A DNA stretch of 64,000 bases from Thermoproteota archaeon (GTDB taxonomy: Archaea; Korarchaeota; Korarchaeia; Korarchaeales; Korarchaeaceae). A program made the translations under genes and the position numbers. The DNA lies in the NCBI GenBank assembly GCA_027491915.1, contig JAOZGC010000003.1, positions 1 through 64,000 of the forward strand, in the 5' to 3' direction. This document shows positions 22,855-30,505 of the stretch, piece by piece. The notes below the pieces were generated by a model that saw nothing but the letters and a program-made list of their open reading frames with translations, was not told where the DNA came from and did no database searches. The first letter of the stretch is position 1. Every line of letters starts with the position of its first letter.

Positions 22855-23058
22855 TCAGGGACCGGTGAATCCGCAGTTGGGGCAGGTGTACTCGTGGGCG
22901 TGCTTCCTGCATATCCTGCACCTCACGATCAGCTGTTCTCCGCAGTTGGGACAGAGGAACTTCACTATCCCCCTCTCGTAGGTTACCCTCCTGCCGCAGG
23001 ATGTGCAGAAGAGTTCCCGCGGAGGCGACAGCCTAGGCTGCTCGAGATCTTGGCTCAT
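22855..23058 (-). CDS. Zn-ribbon RNA-binding protein (COG2888 type)
   Basis: Small protein of 67 residues with four CxxC pairs (CTSC, CPNC, CRIC, CPNC) building two zinc ribbons. This family is commonly encoded immediately before aEF-1 beta and is predicted to bind RNA in translation. The genetic linkage is preserved here. ATG 23058 is clear, and the upstream membrane-HTH gene ends 20 bp away. Confidence 0.88.
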   Translation of the reverse strand: MSQDLEQPRLSPPRELFCTSCGRRVTYERGIVKFLCPNCGEQLIVRCRICRKHAHEYTCPNCGFTGP

Positions 23059-23078
23059 GCGAATCGGACCGAACCGGG

Positions 23079-24110
23079 TTATCGGGCTTTAAAAATCTTG
23101 GCTGGCCTGAGGACGTAGGTTTTTCCCCTCCTCTCCCTCATCACGAGGCCCCTGTCTATTAGATCCTGTACCAGCTTGCTCACCTTCGCCTTGGAGAAGC
23201 CCGTCCTCGCCGGCAGGGAATCCTGAGTCACCTCGCCTTCGGCCAATATCATCCCCACCACCAACCTCTCGTCCGGCATGAGGACGCTGAGCAGCCTATC
23301 CTCAGACCTCCTGCCTACCCGCCTGGCGGCCATAAGGTATCCGACGATGCCCCCTACTAGGATTCCGGCGCCCAGCTTAACGGTCAGTATCTCCCTCGCG
23401 GCTTGGGAGAGCCAGTCTCGGCCGAACCCAATATGAACTCCCGCCTCCTCCGGCTCTATCTCGACGATCTCCACCCCCCTCTCCCTGAGCGCCTCCGCCT
23501 CCGCCCCGGATAGAGAGCCGTCGAGCACGTAAACCTCCCCCAGTCTCGTGAGGTGGGTGTCGAGCGCCCCCCAAAAAGACGATGGAAGCTCTCCGGACGT
23601 GGAAAACAGTATGGGCGCGTTCAACTCCCTCGACAGGAGCAGCGCCGGCATGTACATTCCCGTATCCGAACCGTTGACGACGACCACCCTCTCGCAGTCC
23701 ATCCAGAGCTGGGTCACCACGTTGACTGCCGTATCCGCCCTGGTCGGGCCGCCCACCCTGTCTACGGTCACCCCGAGGGATCTGACCCTCCTCACGAAGT
23801 CCTCCGGCACGGCCAGCCTGTCTCCAATCACCAGAATCCGTGGCCTCTCCTCGTAGGCCGTGAGGCCGGCCAACAGACCGATTACCTCCGGATCGTTCAC
23901 CCCGGGCAGCAGGGTGACGACGGGGGCCCCCACCCTGACCCCGTAAGAGGCGGCCACGACCCAGTCGGCGTATACGTCGCCCCTGACCACTATGGCCCCG
24001 TACCCGTCGACCTCGCCCCGCCCCACCATCGGGAGTAGGGCCTGCAAGGCTATGAGTGAGATGGCGATCAGGTACGACGGTGACCCCATGAGACCGCCTC
24101 TCCGACGCAT
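23079..24110 (-). CDS. Membrane-anchored regulator: putative cell-wall-binding-2-like ectodomain, TM, winged helix
   Basis: Protein of 343 residues with an unusual architecture. Residues 1-32 look like a signal peptide or N-terminal anchor. Residues about 33-235 form an outside domain with the pattern GGPTRADTAVNV and repeated alpha/beta units reminiscent of the putative cell-wall-binding repeat 2 (PF04122). A hydrophobic segment (about 244-264, GAGILVGGIVGYLMA) follows, then a cytoplasmic winged helix (about 270-340; LVVGMILAEGEVTQDSLPARTGFSKAKVSKLVQDLI). It is probably a transmembrane one-component regulator. Target and signal are unknown. ATG 24089, preceded by a Shine-Dalgarno-like GGAGAGG, is an alternative start. 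Confidence 0.72.
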   Translation of the reverse strand: MRRRGGLMGSPSYLIAISLIALQALLPMVGRGEVDGYGAIVVRGDVYADWVVAASYGVRVGAPVVTLLPGVNDPEVIGLLAGLTAYEERPRILVIGDRLAVPEDFVRRVRSLGVTVDRVGGPTRADTAVNVVTQLWMDCERVVVVNGSDTGMYMPALLLSRELNAPILFSTSGELPSSFWGALDTHLTRLGEVYVLDGSLSGAEAEALRERGVEIVEIEPEEAGVHIGFGRDWLSQAAREILTVKLGAGILVGGIVGYLMAARRVGRRSEDRLLSVLMPDERLVVGMILAEGEVTQDSLPARTGFSKAKVSKLVQDLIDRGLVMRERRGKTYVLRPAKIFKAR

Positions 24111-24115
24111 CAGGG

Positions 24116-24194
24116 TGGCGGGCCCGGCGGGACTCGAACCCGCGACCTGCGGCTTAGGAGGCCGCCGCTCTGATCCATGCTGAGCTACGGGCCC
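24116..24194 (-). tRNA. tRNA-Arg(CCT)
   Basis: Acceptor GGGCCCG/CGGGCCC, D-arm GCTC/GAGC, anticodon stem-loop GCGGC-CTCCTAA-GCCGC with anticodon CCU, T-arm GCGGG-TTCGAGT-CCCGC, discriminator G, encoded CCA. No intron. Confidence 0.96.
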
Positions 24195-24215
24195 GCCGAA
24201 CCAACGGCCGAAGCG

Positions 24216-24223
24216 TTATATAA
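24216..24223 (+). promoter_or_regulatory. TATA box for hisS
   Basis: TTATATAA lies about 26 bp before ATG 24245, pointing to a leaderless hisS transcript and supporting that start over GTG 24233. Confidence 0.65.
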
Positions 24224-24244
24224 GATTATTCCGTGCCGCGCCGG

Positions 24245-25546
24245 ATGGATATAGGGCCGCCTAGGGGATTTCGAGATCTGCTTCCCGAGACCCTGAGGAT
24301 CTACAGGTGGGTCGAGGGCAGGTTCAGGAGGGTGATCTCCTCCTACGGCTTCGAGGAGATCCTAACCCCGACCCTGGAGAGGTTCGAACTGTTCGAGAGG
24401 AAGGCCGGGGAGGAGATAGAGAGGTCCCTCTTCGTGCTGGTGGACAAGTCCGGGAGGAAACTGGTGCTGAGGCCGGAGCTTACCGCCCCCGTCGCGAGGG
24501 TATACGCCTCTGCGCCGGCCAGGTTCCCACTCCCGCTGAAGCTGTTCTACTTGGCGAACGTCTTCAGATACGAGGAGCCTCAGAAGATGAGGTACAGGGA
24601 ATTCTGGCAGGCTGGCGCCGAGATAATAGGTTCAGCCGCTCCTGAGGCCGACGCTGAGATATTGGCGCTCGTCTCCGCCTGCATGGAGTCTGTCGGACTA
24701 AGAGAGGTGACTTTCAAGGTTGGAGACGTCAGGATCATAAGGAGCGTGCTTTCATCGGCGGGACTCGTCGGGTGGGAGGATCAGAACAGGGTCATGCAGG
24801 CCTTGGACAAGCGTGGGAAGCTGCCGCGCGAGACCTTTGAATCAGGGGTGCTGGCGTCGACCGGCGGAGACCGGGAGCTCTCCGGCAGGCTGCTGAACCT
24901 GGTGGACCTCGAGGGTCGAGATCCGTCCGAAGTCACGGATCTTCTCGCTGACGTAGCGGAAGCCGCTTCGGCAGCCGAGAGGGTGGCCCTCGTCATGGAC
25001 CTGGCTAAGTCCCTAGGTCTCAGATCCAACCTAGTCTTCTCTCCCGGTCTGGCCAGGGGGCTCGTGTACTACACCGGCTTCGTGTTCGAGGTCTACCTCC
25101 CCGACCTTCCATACGCCTTGGGAGGGGGGGGAAGGTACGATGAGCTCATCTCCCTCTACGGCGGTCCGAGCACCCCGGCGACGGGCGTTTCCGTGGGCAT
25201 AGACAGGGTGGTCGACGCGGTTCGGGAGAGGGGTCTCGTCCCACGACTCGGTAGAAGTGGGATCTTTGTCGTCAGGGCTCCCGGGGCGGAGCCAACCGAC
25301 GTCGCTTCCATCGCGGCGGCCCTGCGGGCCAGGGGAATAAGGACCGACCTAGATCTCCGGGGCGGGAGGAGCGTCTCCAAGCAGCTGGAGCACGCAGATA
25401 GGATGGACTACGCCTACGCCGCGATCTTCGGCTCCAGGGAGAAGAAGAGAGGGGTGGTCACGTTGCGCAACCTGGAGGATGGGTCGGAGCGGGAGGTCCC
25501 CATCGAATCGCTGCCCGACCTCATGGTCGGGGGCCGCGATCCTTAA
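24245..25546 (+). CDS. hisS: Histidyl-tRNA synthetase
   Basis: Class II synthetase of about 433 residues. Motif 1 region is PPRGFRDLLPE, motif 2 is FRYEEPQKMRYREFWQAGAEIIG, and the histidine-specific HisA and HisB blocks are present as SPGLARGLVYYTGFVFEVY and ALGGGGRYDEL. Motif 3 follows in TGVSVGIDRVV. The C-terminal Rossmann-like anticodon-binding domain spans about 340-433. ATG 24245 is preferred because of the TATA spacing. It stands between tRNA-Arg and tRNA-Cys and is probably monocistronic. Confidence 0.96.
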   Translation: MDIGPPRGFRDLLPETLRIYRWVEGRFRRVISSYGFEEILTPTLERFELFERKAGEEIERSLFVLVDKSGRKLVLRPELTAPVARVYASAPARFPLPLKLFYLANVFRYEEPQKMRYREFWQAGAEIIGSAAPEADAEILALVSACMESVGLREVTFKVGDVRIIRSVLSSAGLVGWEDQNRVMQALDKRGKLPRETFESGVLASTGGDRELSGRLLNLVDLEGRDPSEVTDLLADVAEAASAAERVALVMDLAKSLGLRSNLVFSPGLARGLVYYTGFVFEVYLPDLPYALGGGGRYDELISLYGGPSTPATGVSVGIDRVVDAVRERGLVPRLGRSGIFVVRAPGAEPTDVASIAAALRARGIRTDLDLRGGRSVSKQLEHADRMDYAYAAIFGSREKKRGVVTLRNLEDGSEREVPIESLPDLMVGGRDP

Positions 25547-25572
25547 ATTGACAGAGCGGCCCGGCGCCCTGG

Positions 25573-25647
25573 GCCGGGATGGCCGAGCGGTTCAGGCAGC
25601 GGGCTGCAGACCCGCGTACGGGGGTTCGAATCCCCCTCCCGGCTCCA
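25573..25647 (+). tRNA. tRNA-Cys(GCA)
   Basis: Acceptor GCCGGGA/TCCCGGC, anticodon stem-loop GCGGG-CTGCAGA-CCCGC with anticodon GCA, T-arm GGGGG-TTCGAAT-CCCCC, discriminator U (a cysteine identity element) and encoded CCA. No intron. Confidence 0.96.
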
Positions 25648-25669
25648 AGATCCCCGCGCGTAGGCGCGA

Positions 25670-26932
25670 TCACCCAAACCTTACCCTTCTCCTCGAGACC
25701 CCCGCGGAGATCCTCTCCTCAGAGGTCTCCTCGAATAACCTCGCGAGTGCCTCTTCTTCCCCCTTGGACGGCTCGACCCCCCTCCTGGCCGCCATCCTCC
25801 TGTATGTCCTGATGACCGATTCGAGCTCCACCTCGGCCAGCCCCCAGCCGAGGGTCCGGGCGTACAGGGTGAAGGGAGGAACCCTCTCCGTCACGAAACC
25901 GTGGAGTTGGGCCGCCGCGCCGATCTGAAGCCCGGTGTATATCATGGTCCCTATGGAGCTCTTGGTGTGATCGCCCAAGGCGGCGCCGAGCTTTATCAGA
26001 CCCGTTCTCTCCCTCCCGCCCTTCGCAACCCGGACTCGAATCTCCCCGTACGTGTTCTTGAGGTTGGAGGTCACCGTGCCGGCGCCGAGGTTGACCCAGG
26101 ATCCAACGTAGCTGTGCCCGAGGAAGCCGAAGTGGGCCTTATTTGAGTAGGGGGACACCACAGACGAGAAGACCTCCCCCCCCACCCTCGCCTCTTCTCC
26201 TATGAAGGACCCGGAGATGTGGGAGCAGGGCGAGATCTTGGCCCCCCTCCCAATCAGCAGCGGTCCTCTCAGGGTTGAGCCCGCCCCCACCACGCTGCCC
26301 CTCTCCAAGAGGACCGGTCCCCCCCTGACGTCCACCGTGACCGACCCTTCAACCTCGGCTCCGGGGGATATCATCGCCAGCGCACCATCCCCGAGGACCC
26401 TGTCGGCCCACTCCCCCGACTCCACATCCTCCCGGGCCGCGGCCCGCAGGATCACCGGTTTCAGCTCGGATAAACCCGCCGGACAGATCTCCCATGTCCT
26501 ATTGACGGTCCGGACCGGGGATTCGAGGGTCGATTCCGCCGCCGCCAGGATCTCGGAGTTGACGGTCCTGGCGTCGTACCCCTCCACCACCCCAGCCGCG
26601 GCCTCCCTCCCCAGCCTGGCCACCACCACCCTGCCGTCCTCGGTCAGCGCGGCGCCGCGGCGGAGGCCGCAGATCTCCTCCACCACCCCGGGCGGGGCGG
26701 CCGAGTTGACGAAGACGACCTCGTCGTCCAGGTCGGACGGGTCGATCGTCGGCGCACCGAGTTCCTCAGACTTCCGGCGAACGCGCCGCCTAACCAGGGA
26801 TCTAACATCCCCCTTCCCCTTCGCGCGGTCTATCAGGCGCTCTCCCCCGAACCACAGCGAGAAGGCGGGATTCAGCTCCGTGAGGGGTCTGAGCCCGCTC
26901 ACCAGATCGTCTTCGTAAAGTATAAGGAGCAT
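25670..26932 (-). CDS. GlmU-like putative sugar nucleotidyltransferase with left-handed beta-helix
   Basis: Protein of 420 residues. The N-terminal half is a diverged nucleotidyltransferase-like domain (NTP_transf_4 type) without an obvious GxGTRM signature. The second half (about 190-360) shows hexapeptide-repeat beta-helix features such as ISPGAEVEGSV, VVGAGSTLRGPLLIGRGAKI and GSFIGEEARVGGEVF, and resembles the acyltransferase half of GlmU, including the NKAHFGFLGHSYVGSWVNLGAGT block. It probably makes or acylates a nucleotide sugar for glycan synthesis. The substrate cannot be read. ATG 26932 gives a compact start, divergent from aRF1. Confidence 0.82.
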   Translation of the reverse strand: MLLILYEDDLVSGLRPLTELNPAFSLWFGGERLIDRAKGKGDVRSLVRRRVRRKSEELGAPTIDPSDLDDEVVFVNSAAPPGVVEEICGLRRGAALTEDGRVVVARLGREAAAGVVEGYDARTVNSEILAAAESTLESPVRTVNRTWEICPAGLSELKPVILRAAAREDVESGEWADRVLGDGALAMISPGAEVEGSVTVDVRGGPVLLERGSVVGAGSTLRGPLLIGRGAKISPCSHISGSFIGEEARVGGEVFSSVVSPYSNKAHFGFLGHSYVGSWVNLGAGTVTSNLKNTYGEIRVRVAKGGRERTGLIKLGAALGDHTKSSIGTMIYTGLQIGAAAQLHGFVTERVPPFTLYARTLGWGLAEVELESVIRTYRRMAARRGVEPSKGEEEALARLFEETSEERISAGVSRRRVRFG

Positions 26933-26983
26933 TGCGCCGGGCCGGTCGAGGCGACCCTAAAAATTGTGGCGGGGGGGTTCGGC

Positions 26984-28201
26984 TTGGGCCGTTCTTTCAG
27001 GGAATACGAGTTCAAGAAGTTGCTGAGAGAGCTGGGAAGTAAGAAGGGCAGGGGAACCGAGCTGATATCCCTCTACGTCCCACCGGGGAGGAACGTGTAC
27101 GACGTGGTAAAGTACCTGAGGCAAGAGTACGACCAGGCCGGGAACATAAAGGACAAGCTGACCAGGAAGAACGTCCAGGGGGCCATAGAGAGCATAATAC
27201 AGAGGCTAAAACTCTACCGAAAGACCCCCCCAAACGGCCTAGTCGTGTTCTGCGGGGCCATACCGCGGGGGGCTGACCGCGGGACAGAGAAGATAGAGAT
27301 ATACGTCATAGAGCCGCCCGAGCCAGTCCCCTTCTTCAAATACGTCTGCGATCACGAGTTCTTCTTGGATCCCCTGGAGGATATGGTCAGGGAGAAGGCG
27401 GCCTACGGCCTCATAGTGATGGACAGAGGGGGGGCCGTCCTGGCCGTCCTGAGGGGGGCCAACTACAAGATAGTGGACAGGGTTGGCTCCGACATCCCCC
27501 CTAAACACAGCGCGGGCGGGCAGTCTCAGAGGAGATTTGAGAGGATAAGGGAGGAGAGGGTCCACGACTTCTTCAAGAGGCTGGGGGCCAGGGCGACCAA
27601 GGCCTTCCTGCCCCTCATGCCGGAGCTGAGGGGCATAATAATAGGAGGTCCCGGAGACGCCAGGGAGAGGTTCCAGGAGGGGAACTTCCTGCACTACGAG
27701 CTTCAGAAGAAGGTGATAGCCAACGTCCCCCTTTCATACACCGAGGAGCAGGGGGTAAGAGAGCTGATCATGAGGGCCCAGGACCTTCTGAGGGAGGTCT
27801 CCCTCTTCGAGGAGAGGGAGGCGGTCGGCGAGGTCTTCTCCCTGCTGGCCAAGAATCCGGACATGGTGGTCTACGGTATCGGGGAGGTCCACCGGGCGCT
27901 CGTCGCCGGGACTGTGGCCAAACTCCTGATGCTCGAGGACATGGACGAGCGCTACACCCTCAGGAGGTGCTCCTCCTGTGGCCGAGGGTACCTGCTCAGG
28001 GAGGCCCCCCCCGAGTGGACCTGTCCCGATTGCGGCTCCAGCGATTACTCTGACGAGGAGGTTTCCCTGATAGACTACCTGGGAGAGTTGGCCGAACGGA
28101 CCGGGACAGACGTCCTTATACTCACGCCGGGGACCGAGTGGGGCGAGCAGCTGAGGGCGCTGGGCGGGATCGTGGGCATCCTCAGGTACAGGAGCTATTA
28201 G
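26984..28201 (+). CDS. prf1: Peptide chain release factor aRF1
   Basis: Recognises all three stop codons and triggers peptide release. About 405 residues: domain 1 with the stop-codon region, domain 2 with KHSAGGQSQRRFER (intact GGQ), and domain 3, which includes a zinc-binding CSSCGRGY...CPDCGS. YVCDHEF (the YxCxxxF motif) is intact, but the NIKS motif reads NIKD (QAGNIKDKLTRKNV). TAA, TAG and TGA all end genes here, so decoding of all three is expected. TTG 26984 lies about 24 bp after CTAAAAAT (26957-26964). GTG 26966 is an alternative start. Confidence 0.95.
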   Translation: MGRSFREYEFKKLLRELGSKKGRGTELISLYVPPGRNVYDVVKYLRQEYDQAGNIKDKLTRKNVQGAIESIIQRLKLYRKTPPNGLVVFCGAIPRGADRGTEKIEIYVIEPPEPVPFFKYVCDHEFFLDPLEDMVREKAAYGLIVMDRGGAVLAVLRGANYKIVDRVGSDIPPKHSAGGQSQRRFERIREERVHDFFKRLGARATKAFLPLMPELRGIIIGGPGDARERFQEGNFLHYELQKKVIANVPLSYTEEQGVRELIMRAQDLLREVSLFEEREAVGEVFSLLAKNPDMVVYGIGEVHRALVAGTVAKLLMLEDMDERYTLRRCSSCGRGYLLREAPPEWTCPDCGSSDYSDEEVSLIDYLGELAERTGTDVLILTPGTEWGEQLRALGGIVGILRYRSY

Positions 28202-28250
28202 CCCCCGGGACCAGAAACTAGATTTTTATGCCAGTCCGTCCGTTGGGCGC

Positions 28251-28343
28251 GGGCCGGTAGCGCAGCCGGTAGTCGGTCCAGGTCCGGCCGAACGCGCCCG
28301 CCTCGCACGCGGGAGGTCGGGGGTTCGAGTCCCCCCCGGTCCA
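28251..28343 (+). tRNA. tRNA-Ala(CGC) with a 20-nt D-arm intron
   Basis: Acceptor GGGCCGG/CCGGTCC contains the G3-U70 pair that specifies alanine. Anticodon stem-loop is CCCGC-CTCGCAC-GCGGG with anticodon CGC, and T-arm is GGGGG-TTCGAGT-CCCCC. No CCA is encoded. The D-arm holds 20 extra bases, 28273-28292. Removal restores GCGC-loop-GCGC as in tRNA-Ala(GGC). BHB: helix CGGT/GCCG, bulges AGT and AAC, inner helix CGG/CCG. Confidence 0.93.
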
Positions 28344-28381
28344 TCTCCGAAAAATCTATAATGGCCTAGTCCCACGTGCGT

Positions 28382-28476
28382 GGGCCCGTAGCTCAGCCTG
28401 GTTGGAGCGCCCGGCTGATAGCGGTCTCTGGCCGGTGGAGACCGGGAGGTCCCGGGTTCAAGTCCCGGCGGGCCCA
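28382..28476 (+). tRNA. tRNA-Ile(GAT) with a 20-nt anticodon-loop intron
   Basis: Acceptor GGGCCCG/CGGGCCC, D-arm GCTC/GAGC, anticodon stem CCCGG/CCGGG with 27 nt between. Removing 20 nt after CTGATA leaves CTGATAA with anticodon GAU. The intron folds through CGGTC-TCT-GGCCG and ends GGAG before A. T-arm is CCGGG-TTCAAGT-CCCGG. No CCA is encoded. The TATA-like CTATAATGG lies about 20-27 bp upstream. Confidence 0.94.
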
Positions 28477-28496
28477 TGGGATCCGAGGGTCGGGCC

Positions 28497-28880
28497 ATGA
28501 GAAAGATAATCTTGGACACCTCTTTCCTGTTGGCTTCGCTGGAGAAACCCGGCCCCGTGAGCTTCCGGGACCTGGAGGAGATCAGACCGGGATTTTCCCT
28601 CGTCATGCCAGCAGAGTGCTACGAGGAGCTGGTCGCCAAGGTAGGCAGCGCCAAGGCCTCGGATTTGATATCCAAACTATCCATTGAGGTGATCGAGGTG
28701 GGCGCCCAGACCTCCCCGGACGACGCCGTCGTCGCCCTGGCGCGCCGCACCCCGGGGGCCGCGGTCGCCACGCTCGACGTTGAGTTAAAAAACAGGCTCA
28801 GATCCGAGGGAATCCCGGTGATCTACCTGAGGTCCGGCAAGAGGCTGGAGACGGAGGGGCTGTTCCCATACGGGAGGTAG
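28497..28880 (+). CDS. PIN-domain protein (Fcf1/VapC9-like)
   Basis: Predicted PIN-fold ribonuclease of 127 residues. Acidic residues typical of the active site are seen in ILDTSFLL at the N-terminus, ECYEEL in the middle, SPDDAVVALA and ATLDVELKNRLR, followed by the archaeal signature GIPVIYLRSGKRLE. It is encoded directly before rpoE, a conserved archaeal linkage (PIN, rpoE, spt4, S24e, S27ae) that hints at rRNA processing rather than a toxin-antitoxin role. No antitoxin gene is nearby. It starts 20 bp after the tRNA-Ile gene. Confidence 0.85.
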   Translation: MRKIILDTSFLLASLEKPGPVSFRDLEEIRPGFSLVMPAECYEELVAKVGSAKASDLISKLSIEVIEVGAQTSPDDAVVALARRTPGAAVATLDVELKNRLRSEGIPVIYLRSGKRLETEGLFPYGR

Positions 28881-28886
28881 TGAGCG

Positions 28887-29465
28887 TTGTACTACGTGGT
28901 GGAGATGAGCGACGTGGCCAGGCTCCCGCCTCAGATGATAGGCAGGGATCCCGCCGAAGTCGCGGAGGAGCAGATGAGGTCGAAGTACGTGGGTAGGTAC
29001 CTGGAGGACGCTGGCCTCGTGCTGGAGGTACTGGGGGTGAAGAGCCTCAGCCCCGGGCGAGTCATAATATCCAGCCCCTCCATATACTACAGGGTTGACT
29101 TCGAGGCCCTGACCTTCCTCCCAAAGAGAGAGGAGGTTATAGAGGGCGAGATAAAGGCCGTCTTGGACTACGGGGCGATGGTCACCATAGGTCCAATAGA
29201 CGGCTTCATCCACATCTCCCAGCTGGGGGACGACGTTTTCGTCTTGAGGAGCGGCGTCCTCCAAGGGCGGCGCACCAAGATGACCTTCAGGAGGGGCGAC
29301 GTCGTTAGGGCTAAGGTTAGCTCCGTCAGCGGGCCGAGACCGGCCGGGGTCCTCAGGGGAGAGCCCATAGTGAAGGTTGCCCTCAACTGCAGGACGCCAG
29401 GATTGGGCAAGGTTGGAGAGGGGGGACTGGAAGGTGCCGAGGCTAAAGGCGTGCAAGAGATGTAA
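28887..29465 (+). CDS. rpoE: RNA polymerase subunit RpoE (E', Rpb7 homologue)
   Basis: Stalk subunit of archaeal RNA polymerase that pairs with RpoF (Rpb4), contacts RNA and aids open-complex formation. The 192 residues start MYYVVEMSDVARLPP, followed by the tip domain, then an S1 RNA-binding domain (VIEGEIKAVLDYGAMVTIGPIDGFIHISQLGDD). TTG 28887 is 6 bp after the PIN gene stop. Its 3' end overlaps the spt4 gene by 32 bp. Confidence 0.95.
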   Translation: MYYVVEMSDVARLPPQMIGRDPAEVAEEQMRSKYVGRYLEDAGLVLEVLGVKSLSPGRVIISSPSIYYRVDFEALTFLPKREEVIEGEIKAVLDYGAMVTIGPIDGFIHISQLGDDVFVLRSGVLQGRRTKMTFRRGDVVRAKVSSVSGPRPAGVLRGEPIVKVALNCRTPGLGKVGEGGLEGAEAKGVQEM

Positions 29466-29625
29466 GGCTCTGACTTCGAAGGAGGTCTGCCCCGTCTGTG
29501 GGTCTAGAGACCTCACCATCAACTGGGAGGGCCTGGTGGCCATAGTGGATCCCGTCAGATCGGAGCTGGCGAAGAGGTTGGGGATAGAGAGCTCCGGTCT
29601 CTACGCGCTCAGGGTCATGGAGTAG
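29434..29625 (+). CDS. spt4: Transcription elongation factor Spt4 (RpoE2)
   Basis: Zinc-ribbon partner of Spt5, forming the clamp-closing processivity factor of RNA polymerase. The 63-residue protein starts at GTG 29434 (VPRLKACKRC) and carries CKRC and CPVC zinc ligands, followed by INWEGLVAIVDPVRSELAKRLGI. The overlap with rpoE and the order rpoE-spt4 are typical for archaea. The longer frame from 29377 only reads rpoE out of frame. Spt5 is encoded at 32058-32585. Confidence 0.93.
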   Translation: MPRLKACKRCKALTSKEVCPVCGSRDLTINWEGLVAIVDPVRSELAKRLGIESSGLYALRVME

Positions 29626-29644
29626 GGTGGGCGGTAGACGCACG

Positions 29645-29653
29645 TTTTATAAT
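29645..29653 (+). promoter_or_regulatory. TATA box upstream of rps24e
   Basis: TTTTATAAT in the 60-bp gap between spt4 and rps24e, placed to start transcription about 10 bp before the S24e start codon. Confidence 0.5.
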
Positions 29654-29685
29654 CCGGGTCTCGGTCGGATGGGCTGGTGGGGGAT

Positions 29686-29997
29686 TTGAGCCCGAAGCTC
29701 ACGATAATCGAGCAGAAACCCAATGCCCTTCTGGGCAGGACGGAGGTGAAGGCCTCCCTGGAATACGAGGCTGGCACTCCCACCAGGGCCGAGGTCAGGA
29801 GGATGCTGGCGGGTATCCTTAACTGCGGCGAATCCCTGGTATTCGTGAGGAAGATCTCACCCGATTATGGGAGGAGGGCGGCTAAGGTCTTTGCGGTCGT
29901 CTACTCAAGCAGGGCGAGGGCCCTTGAGATCGAACCGGATCACATAATCGCCAGGAACGAGGGGGTGAGGGATGTTGGGGAAGCACAAGGTGGTTAG
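29686..29997 (+). CDS. rps24e: Ribosomal protein eS24
   Basis: Small-subunit protein shared by archaea and eukaryotes. About 103 residues containing [21 protein letters not shown], the [18 protein letters not shown] block and [25 protein letters not shown], all typical of eS24. TTG 29686 has the Shine-Dalgarno-like GGTGGGGG just before it, and GTG 29677 is an alternative. The last 26 bp overlap the eS27/S27ae gene. Confidence 0.93.
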   Translation: MSPKLTIIEQKPNALLGRTEVKASLEYEAGTPTRAEVRRMLAGILNCGESLVFVRKISPDYGRRAAKVFAVVYSSRARALEIEPDHIIARNEGVRDVGEAQGG

Positions 29998-30139
29998 GGT
30001 GTCCGACTACTACGAGATATCGGAGGGGAAGATCGTCAGGAAGAAGAGGATATGTCCCAGGTGCGGAGCCTTCATGGCGGACCATCGGGACCGGTGGTCC
30101 TGCGGCAGGTGCGGCTACACCGAATTTAAGAAGGGCTAG
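29972..30139 (+). CDS. rps27ae: Ribosomal protein eS31 (S27ae)
   Basis: Short zinc-binding small-subunit protein (55 residues), [20 protein letters not shown] at the start, then CPRCG and CGRCGYTEF zinc ligands. Here it is the stand-alone archaeal form without a ubiquitin fusion. It overlaps the end of rps24e by 26 bp, the usual archaeal arrangement. Confidence 0.93.
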   Translation: MLGKHKVVRVSDYYEISEGKIVRKKRICPRCGAFMADHRDRWSCGRCGYTEFKKG

Positions 30140-30156
30140 GGGGTCCTCCTCACGGT

Positions 30157-30232
30157 GGGCCCGTAGCTCAGCACGGATCAGAGCGGCGGCCTCCGGAGCC
30201 GCAGGTCGCGGGTTCGAATCCCGCCGGGCCCG
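30157..30232 (+). tRNA. tRNA-Arg(CCG)
   Basis: Acceptor GGGCCCG/CGGGCCC, D-arm GCTC/GAGC, anticodon stem-loop GCGGC-CTCCGGA-GCCGC with anticodon CCG, T-arm GCGGG-TTCGAAT-CCCGC. No CCA encoded, no intron. Confidence 0.96.
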
Positions 30233-30233
30233 C

Positions 30234-30238
30234 TTTTT
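30234..30238 (+). terminator. T-run after tRNA-Arg(CCG)
   Basis: Five T directly after the tRNA, the sort of oligo-T that ends archaeal tRNA transcripts. Confidence 0.4.
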
Positions 30239-30308
30239 GGCGGCCCAATCCCGCTGGCCGAGCATAGCGCCACAACGGTTATTAATGGCGTCCGTCAACT
30301 GTGGACGC

Positions 30309-30385
30309 GCGGCCGTGGTCTAGCCTGGACAGGATGGGGGCCCCCCAAGCCCCAGACCCGGGTTCAAGTCCCGGCGGCCGCACCA
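30309..30385 (+). tRNA. tRNA-Gly(CCC)
   Basis: Acceptor GCGGCCG/CGGCCGC, anticodon stem-loop GGGGC-CCCCCAA-GCCCC with anticodon CCC, T-arm CCGGG-TTCAAGT-CCCGG, encoded CCA. No intron. Confidence 0.94.
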
Positions 30386-30389
30386 CATC

Positions 30390-30464
30390 GGCCGGGGTGG
30401 GGTAGCGGCATCCTGGGGGCCTGTGGAGCCCTCGTCGCGGGTTCGAATCCCGCCCCCGGCCCCA
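30390..30464 (+). tRNA. tRNA-His(GTG)
   Basis: Extra G at -1 (30390) facing discriminator C, the histidine hallmark. Acceptor GCCGGGG/CCCCGGC, anticodon stem-loop GGGGC-CTGTGGA-GCCCT with anticodon GUG, T-arm GCGGG-TTCGAAT-CCCGC, encoded CCA. It follows tRNA-Gly by 4 bp and is probably co-transcribed. Confidence 0.94.
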
Positions 30465-30505
30465 CCCTCCTTTTGGGATGGCGTCTTACTTCCTCCTTCT
30501 GCCTT

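Noticed and set aside
28497-28880. VapC toxin of a toxin-antitoxin pair
   Set aside because: No antitoxin gene is adjacent and the gene sits in the conserved PIN-rpoE-spt4 cluster, which suggests a housekeeping PIN protein.
30241-30308. Extra tRNA between tRNA-Arg(CCG) and tRNA-Gly
   Set aside because: No cloverleaf can be drawn. The stretch fits the promoter of the tRNA-Gly/His pair (TTATTAATGG).
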